Assembly (NCBI RefSeq): GCF_903933125.1
Contig: NZ_CAIZIZ010000453.1
Span: 1 to 33,735, forward strand
Source of the DNA: an uncultured Lamprocystis sp.
Lineage (GTDB): Bacteria > Pseudomonadota > Gammaproteobacteria > Chromatiales > Chromatiaceae
Reading direction: 5' to 3'
DNA: 33,735 nucleotides
The position numbers were made by a program, and so were the translations under genes. This document shows positions 18,216 through 25,691 of this stretch, piece after piece (positions within the stretch are counted from its first letter, which is position 1; every line of letters begins with the position of its first letter). The notes below the pieces were generated by a model. It was given only the letters and a program-made list of their open reading frames with translations. It did not search any database and was not told the origin of the DNA.

Positions 18216-18583
18216 ACCCGTAGGCCCCGATTGCCCTGGGACAGTGGACCTGGCCGGTCAATGTCGGGCGCCGACCGCGGGACCCGCACACGGCGGAAGA
18301 CGAACCGGGTCACGTCCTGGGGCCATGTCCCCTCGAACTCACTACACGGGAGCGGCCGAAGCTGGTAGCGGGCTGCGGCGAAGGTGATCTCCCCATCCGC
18401 CGGGGCCACCAACCGGGCCATGGACAGCCGTTGTGCCAGTCTGCGACAGCAGGCGGGGGTGAGCGACGCCAACCACTGCTTGGTGGCGACGAAATCGGCC
18501 AGGGTGCTGTTGCACGTGGAGTGGTAGCCCGCGTGCTGGAGGATCGCGAGATCGCCGACATTGACGTCTTGGCTCATTGGCAT
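18212..18583 (-). CDS. Hypothetical protein, first gene of a coupled pair
   Basis: A 123-residue protein from ATG 18583 (MPMSQDVNVGDLAILQHAGY), preceded by AGGT at 7 nt. It has a helical centre (FVATKQWLASLTPACCRRLA) and a basic C-terminal part. The open frame extends upstream to 18880, but that extension is Arg/Ser-rich noise. No family recognised. The stop overlaps the start of the next gene. Confidence 0.55.
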   Translation of the reverse strand: MPMSQDVNVGDLAILQHAGYHSTCNSTLADFVATKQWLASLTPACCRRLAQRLSMARLVAPADGEITFAAARYQLRPLPCSEFEGTWPQDVTRFVFRRVRVPRSAPDIDRPGPLSQGNRGLRV

Positions 18584-18851
18584 CGTCGTACCTGAATGAA
18601 TATGGCCGGGAGTATCGAGACGCCGTTGCGAGTCGATTCCGAACCGCGGGGAGTTTCCGAGAACCCACAGTGCGCGTCCAGGTGCCTTGGTCGTATCGTT
18701 CCGGCGCCAACTGTCCTTCCATTCTGCGGTCCGGTCACGGCCGGACGCAACGGCTGTAGACCGCTTCGCGATGAGCGCATGCGAATCGTTGAGACGTGCG
18801 TAGCCGAAGGCTAGCACTCCTTTGTTCCCGAAAGAAACCGAATGATATGAA

Positions 18852-18968
18852 CCGCCACTTATCGACGCTTGGCCCGCCACTTAAGACCGGTTTGCGGTCG
18901 CTCCCGGGCGCCCAGGTGACCGCCCTAGGTCCCATGCCGACACTTAAGTTGCTGAACCCCGACACCTA
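18852..18968. repeat. Four iteron-like repeats in two 22-bp-spaced pairs
   Basis: CCGCCACTTA at 18852 and 18874, then CCGACACTTA at 18937 and CCGACACCTA at 18959, share the consensus CCGMCACYTA in one orientation. Start-to-start spacing is 22, 63 and 22 bp, so each pair sits two helical turns apart, as plasmid iterons or transposase-binding repeats do. The Rep module lies just to the right. An IS21-type element end would also carry such repeats. The rest of the 18584-19180 stretch shows no gene. Confidence 0.5.
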
Positions 18969-19026
18969 TTTTTAGTTGTTCAGAACGAGCCCGGCGGCAT
19001 GTGTATTTTTCGGGCGCAGCCGACCA

Positions 19027-19054
19027 GGTTCCGGGTCTTCAGGACACCGGAACC
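19027..19054. repeat. 8-bp perfect inverted repeat next to the iteron-like repeats
   Basis: GGTTCCGG at 19027-19034 pairs with CCGGAACC at 19047-19054 across 12 nt. A second hairpin, GTGCCGC/GCGGCAC, lies at 19121-19139, just past the 3' end of the Rep operon, and could help end its transcript. Neither has a T-run. Confidence 0.4.
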
Positions 19055-19180
19055 GGAAACTTTGGGAAACGATGGACGCCAATGGCGGTCAAGGTGGACC
19101 AACCGGCAACGGGGGGACGGGTGCCGCGGGGAGCGGCACTGTGGAGGGGCAACGGCGGGGGTGAGGAGCCGACCGGTCGG

Positions 19181-20089
19181 TCAGGGACCCTGGTTCGTCA
19201 GTGCGCCGCGCCCAGGTTGGCCGGTGTCGCCGACCTGGGGGTCGCGCGCGTGGCCCGCGCCGGCGAGGATCGCACGCAGCGCGCGGATGTGCGGGGCGTG
19301 CTTGGGCTCTGGCTGGGCTGGGGTGGGCGCCACGTGCGGCGGCGCCAGATCCGGCGGCGCGGCGATCCGGGCGGCTGCCGCCGACGGTGCCGGGGGACGC
19401 GCGCCGCCGCCGGTTGCACCCAGCGCGGCGCCGATGGCGGTACGCAGGCGTGCCGCGCCCGTGCGGGTCCCGGCGGCCTCCCGGCGCTGTTGGCTGATGC
19501 GCTGCCGGTCATGCGCCAGGCGGGCCTCCAGCCCAAACAAGCCGAAGACGCAGGACGGCACGACGCGAATCGCCGCCCGGCCGACGTAGCTGCCGTCCTC
19601 GCGGCGCGCGGCCCGCCGGTGGGGCACGAGCAGTCCACCGGTGACGATATCACGCATGGCGCGCTCGGCCCGCCGCAGGCCCAGCCCAGCCCGCTCGGCC
19701 AGGGTGCGCAAGGTCACCGGCGCCAGGGTGCCATCGGCTTGGGGCACGCTCACGCACAGCGACGGCAGATCGCAGTAATGCATGATCGACCCGAGCAGCG
19801 CGCAGCACGCCTCCCGGCGCTCGCTGCGCATCTGGCGCGGCTGGTGGTCACCCGCGGGGTCGGCAGCGACCTGACGGTCAAACAGGGCATGGGCAAGGCT
19901 GGGGATCGTGTCGGGGGCGTCGTAGAACTGGCGGACCCGCTCGATCCACTGGCACAGGATCGGGGGGCGCACGCCGTGCTCGGGCGGCGGACTGAAGAAC
20001 CGCGGGTGCTGCGGGTCATGACCGCAGCGATTACCCGATCCCGCCGGTTTCGGCGCGACATCACCTGGTGTTGTCAGCTCGCCCTGCAT
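19181..20089 (-). CDS. Plasmid replication-like protein (RepA-like, winged-helix)
   Basis: A 302-residue protein. The middle contains a winged-helix-like segment VTLRTLAERAGLGLRRAERA followed by MRDIVTGGLLVPHRR. It is preceded by RREACCALLGSIMHYCDLPS and followed by the long helix RQRISQQRREAAGTRTG. This architecture recalls replication initiation proteins of small proteobacterial plasmids, but I cannot name a family. The C-terminal 100 residues are Pro/Ala-rich and probably disordered. The ATG lies 1 nt after the stop of the Rep_3-like gene with GGTAGG overlapping, so the two are coupled. Confidence 0.55.
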   Translation of the reverse strand: MQGELTTPGDVAPKPAGSGNRCGHDPQHPRFFSPPPEHGVRPPILCQWIERVRQFYDAPDTIPSLAHALFDRQVAADPAGDHQPRQMRSERREACCALLGSIMHYCDLPSLCVSVPQADGTLAPVTLRTLAERAGLGLRRAERAMRDIVTGGLLVPHRRAARREDGSYVGRAAIRVVPSCVFGLFGLEARLAHDRQRISQQRREAAGTRTGAARLRTAIGAALGATGGGARPPAPSAAAARIAAPPDLAPPHVAPTPAQPEPKHAPHIRALRAILAGAGHARDPQVGDTGQPGRGALTNQGP

Positions 20090-20090
20090 C

Positions 20091-20828
20091 CTACCGGCTC
20101 GGCTCGCCCGCCCATCCGGAACTGCGGCCCGACTCGTTCGCGAGGTCCGGGCGTTTCCTCGGTCGTCGGCCGATCAGGTCGTCGCATGGGCGCAGCGCCC
20201 AGTCTGGCATTGGTGGCCGTTCGGCCGACCGGGGCCGGTACTGCGCAAACGCGGCGGCGAGTTGGGTCAGGTACGGCAGTACCCTGGGGGCGAGGTAGAC
20301 GCGCAGCCGCCCGTCGGCCGGCAGGCAGTCGATCGCATGCACCAAGGGGGTCTTGGTCGCTTCCAGCGCGGGGTGCTGGGGGTCGGGCGCGTGGATCGTG
20401 ACCCAGCGGCGGGCCAACCGGTCGGTCGCCTTCCGGAGCAGGTCGTAGCCCTGTTGCGGCGATATCCCGAACAGTTTGCAGAGGCCGTCGGCGGTCACCT
20501 CAAAGGGGGTCTCCGCGGTCGGCGGCGCGCCAGGCGCACGGCGTTCGATCTGGGCAATCAGGCGCAGCAACACCTGCTGTTCCGCACGGGTCACGCGATC
20601 ACTCGCTTTGGCCAGCCGGGCTGGCCGCGCGGCCGACGGCTGCATTGCGGTTTGAGCGCGGCGCTGCGGACCGGCACCAGCCTTGGGGTTGCCACGGTCG
20701 CGATGCGTAGCAGCGCTCGCCACGCGCGTGACCTCACGGTTGCGCGCGCGGGCCCGCTCGCGGATGCGCGCCAGGCGCGCAGCCAGCGTCATCGCCGGCT
20801 CGTCCAGGATGGCCGTGACCGGGGTCAT
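20091..20828 (-). CDS. Rep_3-like initiator protein, possibly lacking its second winged helix
   Basis: A 245-residue protein with a basic N-terminal extension (about 70 residues). The first winged helix resembles Rep_3/RepB initiators: VTRAEQQVLLRLIAQIERRA, then FEVTADGLCKLFGISPQQGY, a tryptophan-containing strand RRWVTIHAP and LRVYLAPRVLPYLTQLAAAF. After this, Rep_3 proteins normally have a second winged helix that binds iterons; here an Arg/Pro-rich tail runs to the stop. It may be truncated or divergent. The start overlaps the stop of the upstream XRE gene. Confidence 0.55.
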   Translation of the reverse strand: MTPVTAILDEPAMTLAARLARIRERARARNREVTRVASAATHRDRGNPKAGAGPQRRAQTAMQPSAARPARLAKASDRVTRAEQQVLLRLIAQIERRAPGAPPTAETPFEVTADGLCKLFGISPQQGYDLLRKATDRLARRWVTIHAPDPQHPALEATKTPLVHAIDCLPADGRLRVYLAPRVLPYLTQLAAAFAQYRPRSAERPPMPDWALRPCDDLIGRRPRKRPDLANESGRSSGWAGEPSR

Positions 20829-21118
20829 TCCAACGGCTCGGCGATCCGTCCGCCCGCGCCGACCGGCACCTGCACCAGCCGCTCGGTCGCGACCTCGCAC
20901 GCCTGGGCGAGCAGAAACAGGGTCGGCAACGACGGACAGCGCACGCCCCGCTCGATCGCGGAGATCGTGCCTTGGCCCATGCCGATCCGCTGGCCCAGTT
21001 CCACCTGGCTCCAGCCATGGGTCTTGCGGACGCTGCGGACATTGGCGCCGACGATGCGGCGTGCCGCGCGGCCGACGGCTGCGGCAGCCATCGAACATTT
21101 GTCTCTTGAGTGTTGCAT
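20825..21118 (-). CDS. XRE-family regulator upstream of the Rep genes
   Basis: About 97 residues from ATG 21118, with a clear HTH: IVGANVRSVRKTHGWSQVEL, GQRIGMGQGTISAIERGVRC, PSLPTLFLLAQACEVATERL. ATG 21091 (MAAAAVGRAARR) and ATG 21148 are alternative starts; GAGAG lies nine bases before 21118. The stop overlaps the start of the Rep_3-like gene (ATGA), so it heads the XRE-Rep-Rep operon and may control copy number. It is divergent from a second XRE gene. Confidence 0.8.
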   Translation of the reverse strand: MQHSRDKCSMAAAAVGRAARRIVGANVRSVRKTHGWSQVELGQRIGMGQGTISAIERGVRCPSLPTLFLLAQACEVATERLVQVPVGAGGRIAEPLE

Positions 21119-21209
21119 ATAAACTACTCTCAGAGCTTTATTGAGCATGACATATCGAAATATTGCTCCGTGCTATTGCGCACAGGCGTTTTTCGTTCAA
21201 GCTATACGG
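21119..21209. promoter_or_regulatory. Divergent promoter region between two XRE genes
   Basis: This 91-bp AT-rich gap separates the leftward Rep operon from a rightward XRE gene. Plausible -10-like elements are TATAAA/TTATAT near 21120 for the leftward side and TATTGC or TATACG for the rightward side. Quasi-symmetric GAGTGTT...AACTACTC at the left edge could be an operator. No repeated operator as clear as the one near 30.7 kb is visible. Confidence 0.4.
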
Positions 21210-21647
21210 ATGATCGACACCGCCATCTTGATCGGCCCCCGCCTGAAGCTCGCCCGCAAGAACGCGCGCCTGAGCCAGAAGGAGCTGGCGGCCTTGTGTG
21301 GGATTGGCCAGAGCCATATCAGCGCCATGGAGCGCAACGCACGCGCGCCGTCGATCGAAATGCTGGCGAGCCTGGCGGACGCCCTGAGCGTCACCTCCCA
21401 CTGGCTGCTGGGCGGCGACAGTTGCGCGACCCTGGGCGACACGGAGACCGGCCGCGCGCATATCCTCGCCGACAGCAAGGCGGCCCCGGGACTCGAGAGC
21501 CTGGCCGGCGATCTCGCCATGTGTGCGGTACTCAACATCCAGCCCACCGAGTGGCAGGCATTGCGCTCGCTGACGACGCCGCACCCGATCACTAAAGAGG
21601 GATATGTGGCAATGTTGCTGGTGTTGCGGGGCCATCGTCTCACATGA
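21210..21647 (+). CDS. XRE-family regulator, divergent from the Rep operon
   Basis: A 145-residue protein from ATG 21210 with the HTH GPRLKLARKNARLSQKELAA and LCGIGQSHISAMERNARAPS, then IEMLASLADALSVTSHWLLG. The tail after residue 75 is a separate small domain of unknown type containing EWQALRSLTTPHPITKEGYV. The longer frame from 21141 adds a Cys/Phe-rich leader and is less likely. It probably acts on the shared divergent promoter. Confidence 0.8.
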   Translation: MIDTAILIGPRLKLARKNARLSQKELAALCGIGQSHISAMERNARAPSIEMLASLADALSVTSHWLLGGDSCATLGDTETGRAHILADSKAAPGLESLAGDLAMCAVLNIQPTEWQALRSLTTPHPITKEGYVAMLLVLRGHRLT

Positions 21648-21798
21648 CCCTCGCGCCGGAAGGGCCCCACCGTTCGGTGCACGCCCGACGCATCAACCTC
21701 CGCCGGCATTGCGGGCGACGCGATGCATCGTCCCAGCGGTCGTTGCGCAATCGATGCGGAAGGACAGCGGGCGCACCAGTGGTGGCCACGGCACACCC

Positions 21799-22050
21799 CT
21801 AAGCCGCCGCTTGCCTTGCCACGGTCTCGCGACTCTCGCGCCGCAGGATATCGAGCACCAGATCTCCGAACTTGGGACCGATCAGGGTGCCGCTGGAGCC
21901 GCGCCGCACGATCAACTGCCCACTCTCCACCAACTCCGCCCGATGGTGACGAATAAACCATTCGAGCGACGCGAATGAGGGGAACGCGCCCGCGCCTTGC
22001 TCGTTGACCCAACGGCGCGCGAGGATGAAGTCGGAAATGCTCTCGGCCAT
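21799..22050 (-). CDS. Small conserved-looking hypothetical protein
   Basis: An 83-residue protein, MAESISDFILARRWVNEQGA, with FASLEWFIRHHRAELVESGQ and GPKFGDLVLDILRRES. The pattern (helix, aromatic-rich helix, short strand, helix) suggests a small DNA-binding or adaptor protein. I have an impression of similar proteins on proteobacterial islands but no named family. AGGAG lies eight bases before the ATG. The promoter region carries 10-bp repeats. Confidence 0.65.
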   Translation of the reverse strand: MAESISDFILARRWVNEQGAGAFPSFASLEWFIRHHRAELVESGQLIVRRGSSGTLIGPKFGDLVLDILRRESRETVARQAAA

Positions 22051-22149
22051 GCGTCATACTCCTGCGGAAGCCGCCGCCACGGCGACATCGGAGTATTTAT
22101 ATCCATTAGGGCGTCCTTGGCAATAGAGGACATTCGTCCGGGAGAAGTG

Positions 22150-22200
22150 TGACAGGAGGTCGCGGGAGATGACAGGAAGTGACAGCAGGTGCCAGGAGAG
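22150..22200. repeat. TGACAGGA-type 10-bp phased repeats
   Basis: TGACAGGAGG at 22150, TGACAGGAAG at 22170, TGACAGCAGG at 22180 and TGCCAGGAGA at 22190 recur in one orientation at 20, 10 and 10 bp, so they fall on one face of the helix. They lie 100-150 bp upstream of the leftward gene starting at 22050. They could be regulator-binding or origin repeats. The remaining stretch 22051-22539 shows no gene. Confidence 0.5.
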
Positions 22201-22539
22201 GGCAACTGAGCGCCACCAGTCCTGGGATTTTTCCGACGAACGGTATTAGCCAGTCGAATGACTCAAGGGTATCCAGGTGTAGAACAGGTGCAAAACGACC
22301 TCGTCTGCATCTAAACTCACCACGACGATCCCCTGGCGGGGGCGATGCGCCAGGAACCCATTACCATCTCCATCAACCGGGCGGCTCGCGCCAGTGACGG
22401 GGTACCGTCACGAAGCAGCATGCCGGCCAGCAACGGTTTGACGCACCCTTTGCGTCCAGTATGCCTGCCAGTTCGACCTGGACCACCCGCGTATCGGGCT
22501 CGTCTGGATTCATGACTACGACCAAGCCCGCGCCGCACC

Positions 22540-22775
22540 CCCAGGTTCATGTGATTGACCAAGCGCAAACGCACCAGGGCGTTGACAAGGAGCGGATTCC
22601 GCGGGACCGGGCGGTGGCGTAGGATGTTGTCCGGCGAGACGCCGCCGATGAATTCGCCGGGATTGGCGATCTCGATGTGGTCCGGGTATTGGCTCACCAG
22701 CAGCGGGCCAACGATGCGGAAGTCCTGGTGGTACAGGGATCGGCTCGCACACCGGGCGCATGGGCCGCCACGATA
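22540..22775 (-). pseudogene. Fragment of an AlbA_2/RecG-like ATP-binding regulator
   Basis: The minus strand reads LYHQDFRIVGPLLVSQYPDH, then IEIANPGEFIGGVSPDNILR, HRPVPRNPLLVNALVRLRLV and NHMNLGV. This is the conserved C-terminal GHKL-like segment (IEISNPGGF.GGITPENIL....RNPLL) of putative transcriptional regulators with an N-terminal AlbA_2 domain. The N-terminal two thirds are absent, and after NLGV the frame turns into Arg/Gly-rich noise, so both ends are lost. Confidence 0.65.
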
Positions 22776-23131
22776 GATACCCCGTCAGGTCAGGTTAGGC
22801 CACGCCGATCGCTCTGGCTCCAACCGGTGCTGACAGCCCGGACCTTCCGCTAGGCACTCATGCGCCGACGCGTCTCAGTACCGTCTCGGCCGCAACGCGA
22901 TGACCTCGTTGGTGGGTGCTGGTGATGCGGGCACGATTCGCGACAGGGAAAGGGAAAGGGGGACACGCGCAGGCATCTTGCGGTTGGTCGCCGTGTCGGT
23001 GAAAGGGGTCTTGCGCAAGTTGGTTGTGCGGAATTTGTGCGGCACGGAGTGCCGCGACATGCCTTGTGATGCGCAAAAGCGTTGCGGGTGCCAGCGCATC
23101 ATATTATTAATCAACACCTTGCGCCACATTC
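22776..23131. other. Non-coding left arm of the tRNA-Arg attachment site
   Basis: About 350 nt without a credible gene. It contains the perfect dyad GCGGCAC-gga-GTGCCGC (23039-23055), TTGCGCAA near 23011, repeated TGCGC/GTTGCGG words and an AT-rich block ATCATATTATTAATC just before the tRNA fragment. Such features fit the arm of a phage-type attachment site with recombinase- and IHF-binding positions, but no specific site can be proven by eye. Confidence 0.4.
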
Positions 23132-23181
23132 CAGCCCTCCGAAGGCTGGGGTCACAGGTTCGAATCCTGTCGGGCGCGCCA
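23132..23181 (+). other. 3' half of tRNA-Arg(CCG): attachment-site core
   Basis: The sequence folds as the last 50 nt of a tRNA. Anticodon stem CAGCC/GGCTG encloses loop CTCCGAA (anticodon CCG, arginine). A variable loop GGGTC follows, then T-arm ACAGG-TTCGAAT-CCTGT, acceptor strand CGGGCGC, discriminator G and encoded CCA. The 5' acceptor strand and D-arm are missing: the preceding bases do not pair. Tyrosine integrases often use tRNA 3' ends as attachment cores, and the integrase gene begins its 3' end 51 nt away. Confidence 0.88.
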
Positions 23182-23232
23182 AATTCAACGGGTTATAAAC
23201 ACCATTCCTGTTCGATTCGCACATGTGCGAAT

Positions 23233-24348
23233 CTACCCGACCGCCGCGAGCCTCCCTGCCGGTCTCACGATCCGTTCTGTCTCTTCCGTCAGCCGCGCCA
23301 ATCCCGGCCGGCTGTAGTGCGCGGTAATCCCCTGGCGCCGATGCCCGAGCAACACGGCGACAATGTCCTGGGGTATCCCGACATCCGCGGCCCGGTCTCC
23401 GAACGTGTGCCGTAGATCGTGCTCGCGCATGTCCTTTAACCCGGCCCGTTCACGCGCCGCCCGGAAACCGTTGTTCGTCACCCGGTACAGCCGCCCGCCC
23501 CGCGGGCTTAGGAATACCCAGATGGCTGACGCCCCGACTTGATCGGCGATCACCGATCGGGCCGCTCGGTTGCAGACGATGTAACGCCCGTCGCGGTCAC
23601 TGACCTTGGCCTTGCTCGAGGCCTTCCGCACCTCCGGCGGTATCCACCAGCAGGACCACTCGGGCAGTCCATCCACCGGCCGGTGCTGTGCCCACGTCAG
23701 GCTGCACACCTCCTCTTGCCGGGCTCCGGTATGGACGGCCCACAGGACCGGACCGATCAGGTGCGCGGGCAGTTCGGCAATCAGCCGATCCTGCTCGTCC
23801 CAGGTGATCGGCCGCCGCGCGCGGGCGCCCCAGTCAGGCGAGCGCAACCGCGGCGCGGTCTGCAACCAGGGTTCATTGCCATCGCGCAGCACCTCGGCGG
23901 CGAAGTGCAGCACGGTGCTCAGCGTGCGTAAGGCCCGATCCACCGTGCCACTGGCCCGGTGGCCCTGCTGTGCGTCGATCCGTGGCTGGATCGCCCGTTG
24001 GTGCAGGTGCGACAGCGGCCAGTCGCCGGCCTCGTCCAGGATCATGCGGATATCCTGCAATGCGCGACCGCTGTCCTTGCCGCGCCGCTCCAGATCCAAG
24101 ACGTACTCGGCCGCGGCATCGGAAAAGGTCCGCTCGGGTCCGTGCTGGTCGGTGTTGGCCGGCGCTACCGGTCGGTCGGTCTCTTCCTTGACGCGTCGGT
24201 CGCGGACGGCCCGCGCGCCGGCGAGGTCCGTCTCCCCGCATCCAGTCGACTCTCGAATCTGGACCTGGCGGCCTCCGATGCGCCGGTCGATGTTGATCCA
24301 CCAAAAGCCCCCACGGAGCGTGAGCCCGCGGCATTGTTTGTCTCGCAT
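23233..24348 (-). CDS. int: Tyrosine recombinase / integrase
   Basis: A full-length 371-residue phage-type integrase. The N-terminus (FWWINIDRRIGGRQVQIRES) is an arm-binding-like domain, followed by a core-binding helical domain about 75-160. Catalytic residues are visible: Arg210 in HTGARQEEV, a Lys near 246-248, His310 and Arg313 in HDLRHTFG, His336 in LLGHRR and Tyr345 in TAHYSRP. ATG 24348 has AGGAG at a good distance. Its 3' end points at the tRNA-Arg(CCG) fragment, so that gene is the probable target. It is the last gene of the leftward operon, consistent with co-regulation with the putative excisionase. Confidence 0.95.
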   Translation of the reverse strand: MRDKQCRGLTLRGGFWWINIDRRIGGRQVQIRESTGCGETDLAGARAVRDRRVKEETDRPVAPANTDQHGPERTFSDAAAEYVLDLERRGKDSGRALQDIRMILDEAGDWPLSHLHQRAIQPRIDAQQGHRASGTVDRALRTLSTVLHFAAEVLRDGNEPWLQTAPRLRSPDWGARARRPITWDEQDRLIAELPAHLIGPVLWAVHTGARQEEVCSLTWAQHRPVDGLPEWSCWWIPPEVRKASSKAKVSDRDGRYIVCNRAARSVIADQVGASAIWVFLSPRGGRLYRVTNNGFRAARERAGLKDMREHDLRHTFGDRAADVGIPQDIVAVLLGHRRQGITAHYSRPGLARLTEETERIVRPAGRLAAVG

Positions 24349-24629
24349 GTCGTTTTCCTCTCCTGCGAGGCGCCCGTCGGGGCCATTTTAGGCTGCTGAT
24401 CGACCCAGTTGTCCAGGTCGTAAATGTCGTACCGGCGGCGCGCGCCATGGGGTATCCACGGCAGCGCCGGGGCCGCGTACGCATCGAAAGCACGCAAAGA
24501 CATGCTCAGGTACTCGGCGGCTTCGGCGCGGCTGAGCAGACGGCGGATCGTGGGACGCAGCGTGCGCTGTCCGGCGCGGCCGGCCGGGGCCTCCCGAGCT
24601 TGGCGCAAGGCATCAAGGTCTGTGGTCAT
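24165..24629 (-). CDS. MerR/excisionase-like HTH protein overlapping int
   Basis: The N-terminal 75 residues hold a winged-HTH of the AlpA/excisionase type: RRLLSRAEAAEYLSMSLRAF, then LPWIPHGARRRYDIYDLDNW. This kind of protein often controls excision direction. ATG 24629 overlaps the stop of the ASCH gene (ATGA). The frame stays open 184 nt into the integrase gene, giving a 154-residue product. The second half is Ser/Arg/Thr-rich because it is the integrase sequence read in another frame. Either the overlap is real or a stop has been lost. Confidence 0.65.
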   Translation of the reverse strand: MTTDLDALRQAREAPAGRAGQRTLRPTIRRLLSRAEAAEYLSMSLRAFDAYAAPALPWIPHGARRRYDIYDLDNWVDQQPKMAPTGASQERKTTCETNNAAGSRSVGAFGGSTSTGASEAARSRFESRLDAGRRTSPARGPSATDASRKRPTDR

Positions 24630-25243
24630 TTCCCCGCCCATTGCTGCACCCTGAACAACCCGAGCTTCCCCTGACACCGCACCGGCTCGGCAAGCAATCG
24701 CGGGTTCTCAAGTCGCAGGCAGCAGTGATGCTCTGGTGATGCACCCCCTTCGTCGACCCAGAACTCGCCGGCCAGGTCGCGGCCGTGGCGAATGTCGGTC
24801 AGGTCCACCCACCCGAGCAGGTGCCCGCGCAGGGCGTGCAGATGGCGCGGCGTGCTCAGCGCGTCCGGGATCGCGGCGTACATCGGGTGGTCGTGGCGGC
24901 TCCGCCACTCATCGCCTACCTCTGCAATGGTGTCGCACACGCTATCCAAGTCCCACCACTGCGACAGGTGGATCAGGAGCGGCCCCCGGTAGCTTGGTCG
25001 AAAGGACGGGCGCCACACACGGTTCTCCCACGTCTTTCGGTCCGGCCCGGTCCCGAAGATCCACGACACCCAAGGCGCGCGGATCGACAGGGCGTAGGCC
25101 CCGAGGTAGGGCGCGAGCCTGACGCGGTCGGCTTCGACCTGGCCGCTGTAGGCGGCTGAACGCGGTGCGATCAGTGGAGGCGCGCCGAACAGGTCCAGTT
25201 GGCGGCCGTCATCGTCGGCTGTGTTGGTGAGGGCCTTAATCAT
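24626..25243 (-). CDS. ASCH-domain protein
   Basis: About 205 residues. The core is YALSIRAPWVSWIFGTGPDR, KTWENRVWRP, RGPLLIHLSQ, then HLLGWVDLTDIRHG and a C-terminal GKLGLFRVQQW. This is the ASCH/PUA-like beta-barrel signature (SI+PPWA..I..G.K..E.R.W) of small RNA-binding-like proteins often encoded by phages. The substrate is unknown. The ATG at 25243 overlaps the stop of the Lar gene; longer starts at 25279 and 25339 are possible but would overlap the Lar gene further. Confidence 0.8.
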   Translation of the reverse strand: MIKALTNTADDDGRQLDLFGAPPLIAPRSAAYSGQVEADRVRLAPYLGAYALSIRAPWVSWIFGTGPDRKTWENRVWRPSFRPSYRGPLLIHLSQWWDLDSVCDTIAEVGDEWRSRHDHPMYAAIPDALSTPRHLHALRGHLLGWVDLTDIRHGRDLAGEFWVDEGGASPEHHCCLRLENPRLLAEPVRCQGKLGLFRVQQWAGK

Positions 25244-25458
25244 GGAAAGAGCACTGCTTGTGCGCATCTCTTGTTCCATAGCATTGATGCGTCTTGCTCG
25301 TCCTGCCCCCACGGTCCATGTGTCCCGCATCCGCCGCACGCGACCATTTCACGGCTCCCCCTGCCGTAATGGTCTGATTCGTTCGTCAACAGCAATTCCA
25401 TTGATCCGCAAAACGAGCAGGGATTTAATACAACACTAAGGTCGCTGGACATCATCAT
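25240..25458 (-). CDS. Lar-family restriction alleviation protein
   Basis: A zinc-ribbon protein of about 72 residues: LNPCSFCGSMELLLTNESD, then VACGGCGTHGPWGQDEQDAS and LWNKR. The CxxCG ... CxxCG-xxGP ... WN-R pattern is the hallmark of the Lar family, named after the Rac prophage protein that weakens host type I restriction. Whether this member acts so is inference. ATG 25458 overlaps the upstream stop; GGGGAG is better spaced for ATG 25452, so either start may be used. The gene is less GC-rich than its surroundings. Confidence 0.85.
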   Translation of the reverse strand: MMMSSDLSVVLNPCSFCGSMELLLTNESDHYGRGSREMVACGGCGTHGPWGQDEQDASMLWNKRCAQAVLFP

Positions 25459-25688
25459 GCTCCCCATTCTTCGCTATCGCAGTCATGAGAAAGCGCCGCT
25501 TGGTAGCCGTTGCTGCGCGCCTGTTTCAGTAAATCCGGTAGGTCGGCATTCAACGTTATTGCCGAATCAATTGCGTCTGCCCAAGCGGTGCGCTCTTCTT
25601 TAGTGAACCCAAGACTTATTGCGGCTTGGCGCCGGAAATAGGACGCCGCCTCTTCAAGGAAATTGACAGTCGATTGATCCAGTGCCAT
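25455..25688 (-). CDS. Hypothetical small protein of the leftward operon
   Basis: A 77-residue, mostly helical acidic protein (MALDQSTVNFLEEAASYFRR), with TKEERTAWADAIDSAITLNA and a tail HDCDSEEWGA. No family recognised. It starts three bases after the previous stop and its stop overlaps the Lar gene, so it is translationally linked to it. It might be a partner of Lar, but only position suggests so. Confidence 0.65.
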   Translation of the reverse strand: MALDQSTVNFLEEAASYFRRQAAISLGFTKEERTAWADAIDSAITLNADLPDLLKQARSNGYQAALSHDCDSEEWGA

Positions 25689-25691
25689 AAA

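Noticed and set aside
19072-19164. 30-codon glycine-rich frame after the iteron-like repeats
   Set aside because: Low-complexity reading with no ribosome site; likely chance.
19001-20401. 466-codon plus-strand frame across the Rep genes
   Set aside because: Arg/Gly/Pro-rich with no recognisable motif; the minus strand has HTH and winged-helix motifs in coupled genes.
22875-23129. Minus-strand frames left of the tRNA fragment as a transposase
   Set aside because: No transposase motif could be recognised; the area fits a non-coding attachment arm.
23132-23181. Functional tRNA-Arg gene
   Set aside because: The acceptor 5' strand and D-arm are absent; only the 3' half is present.
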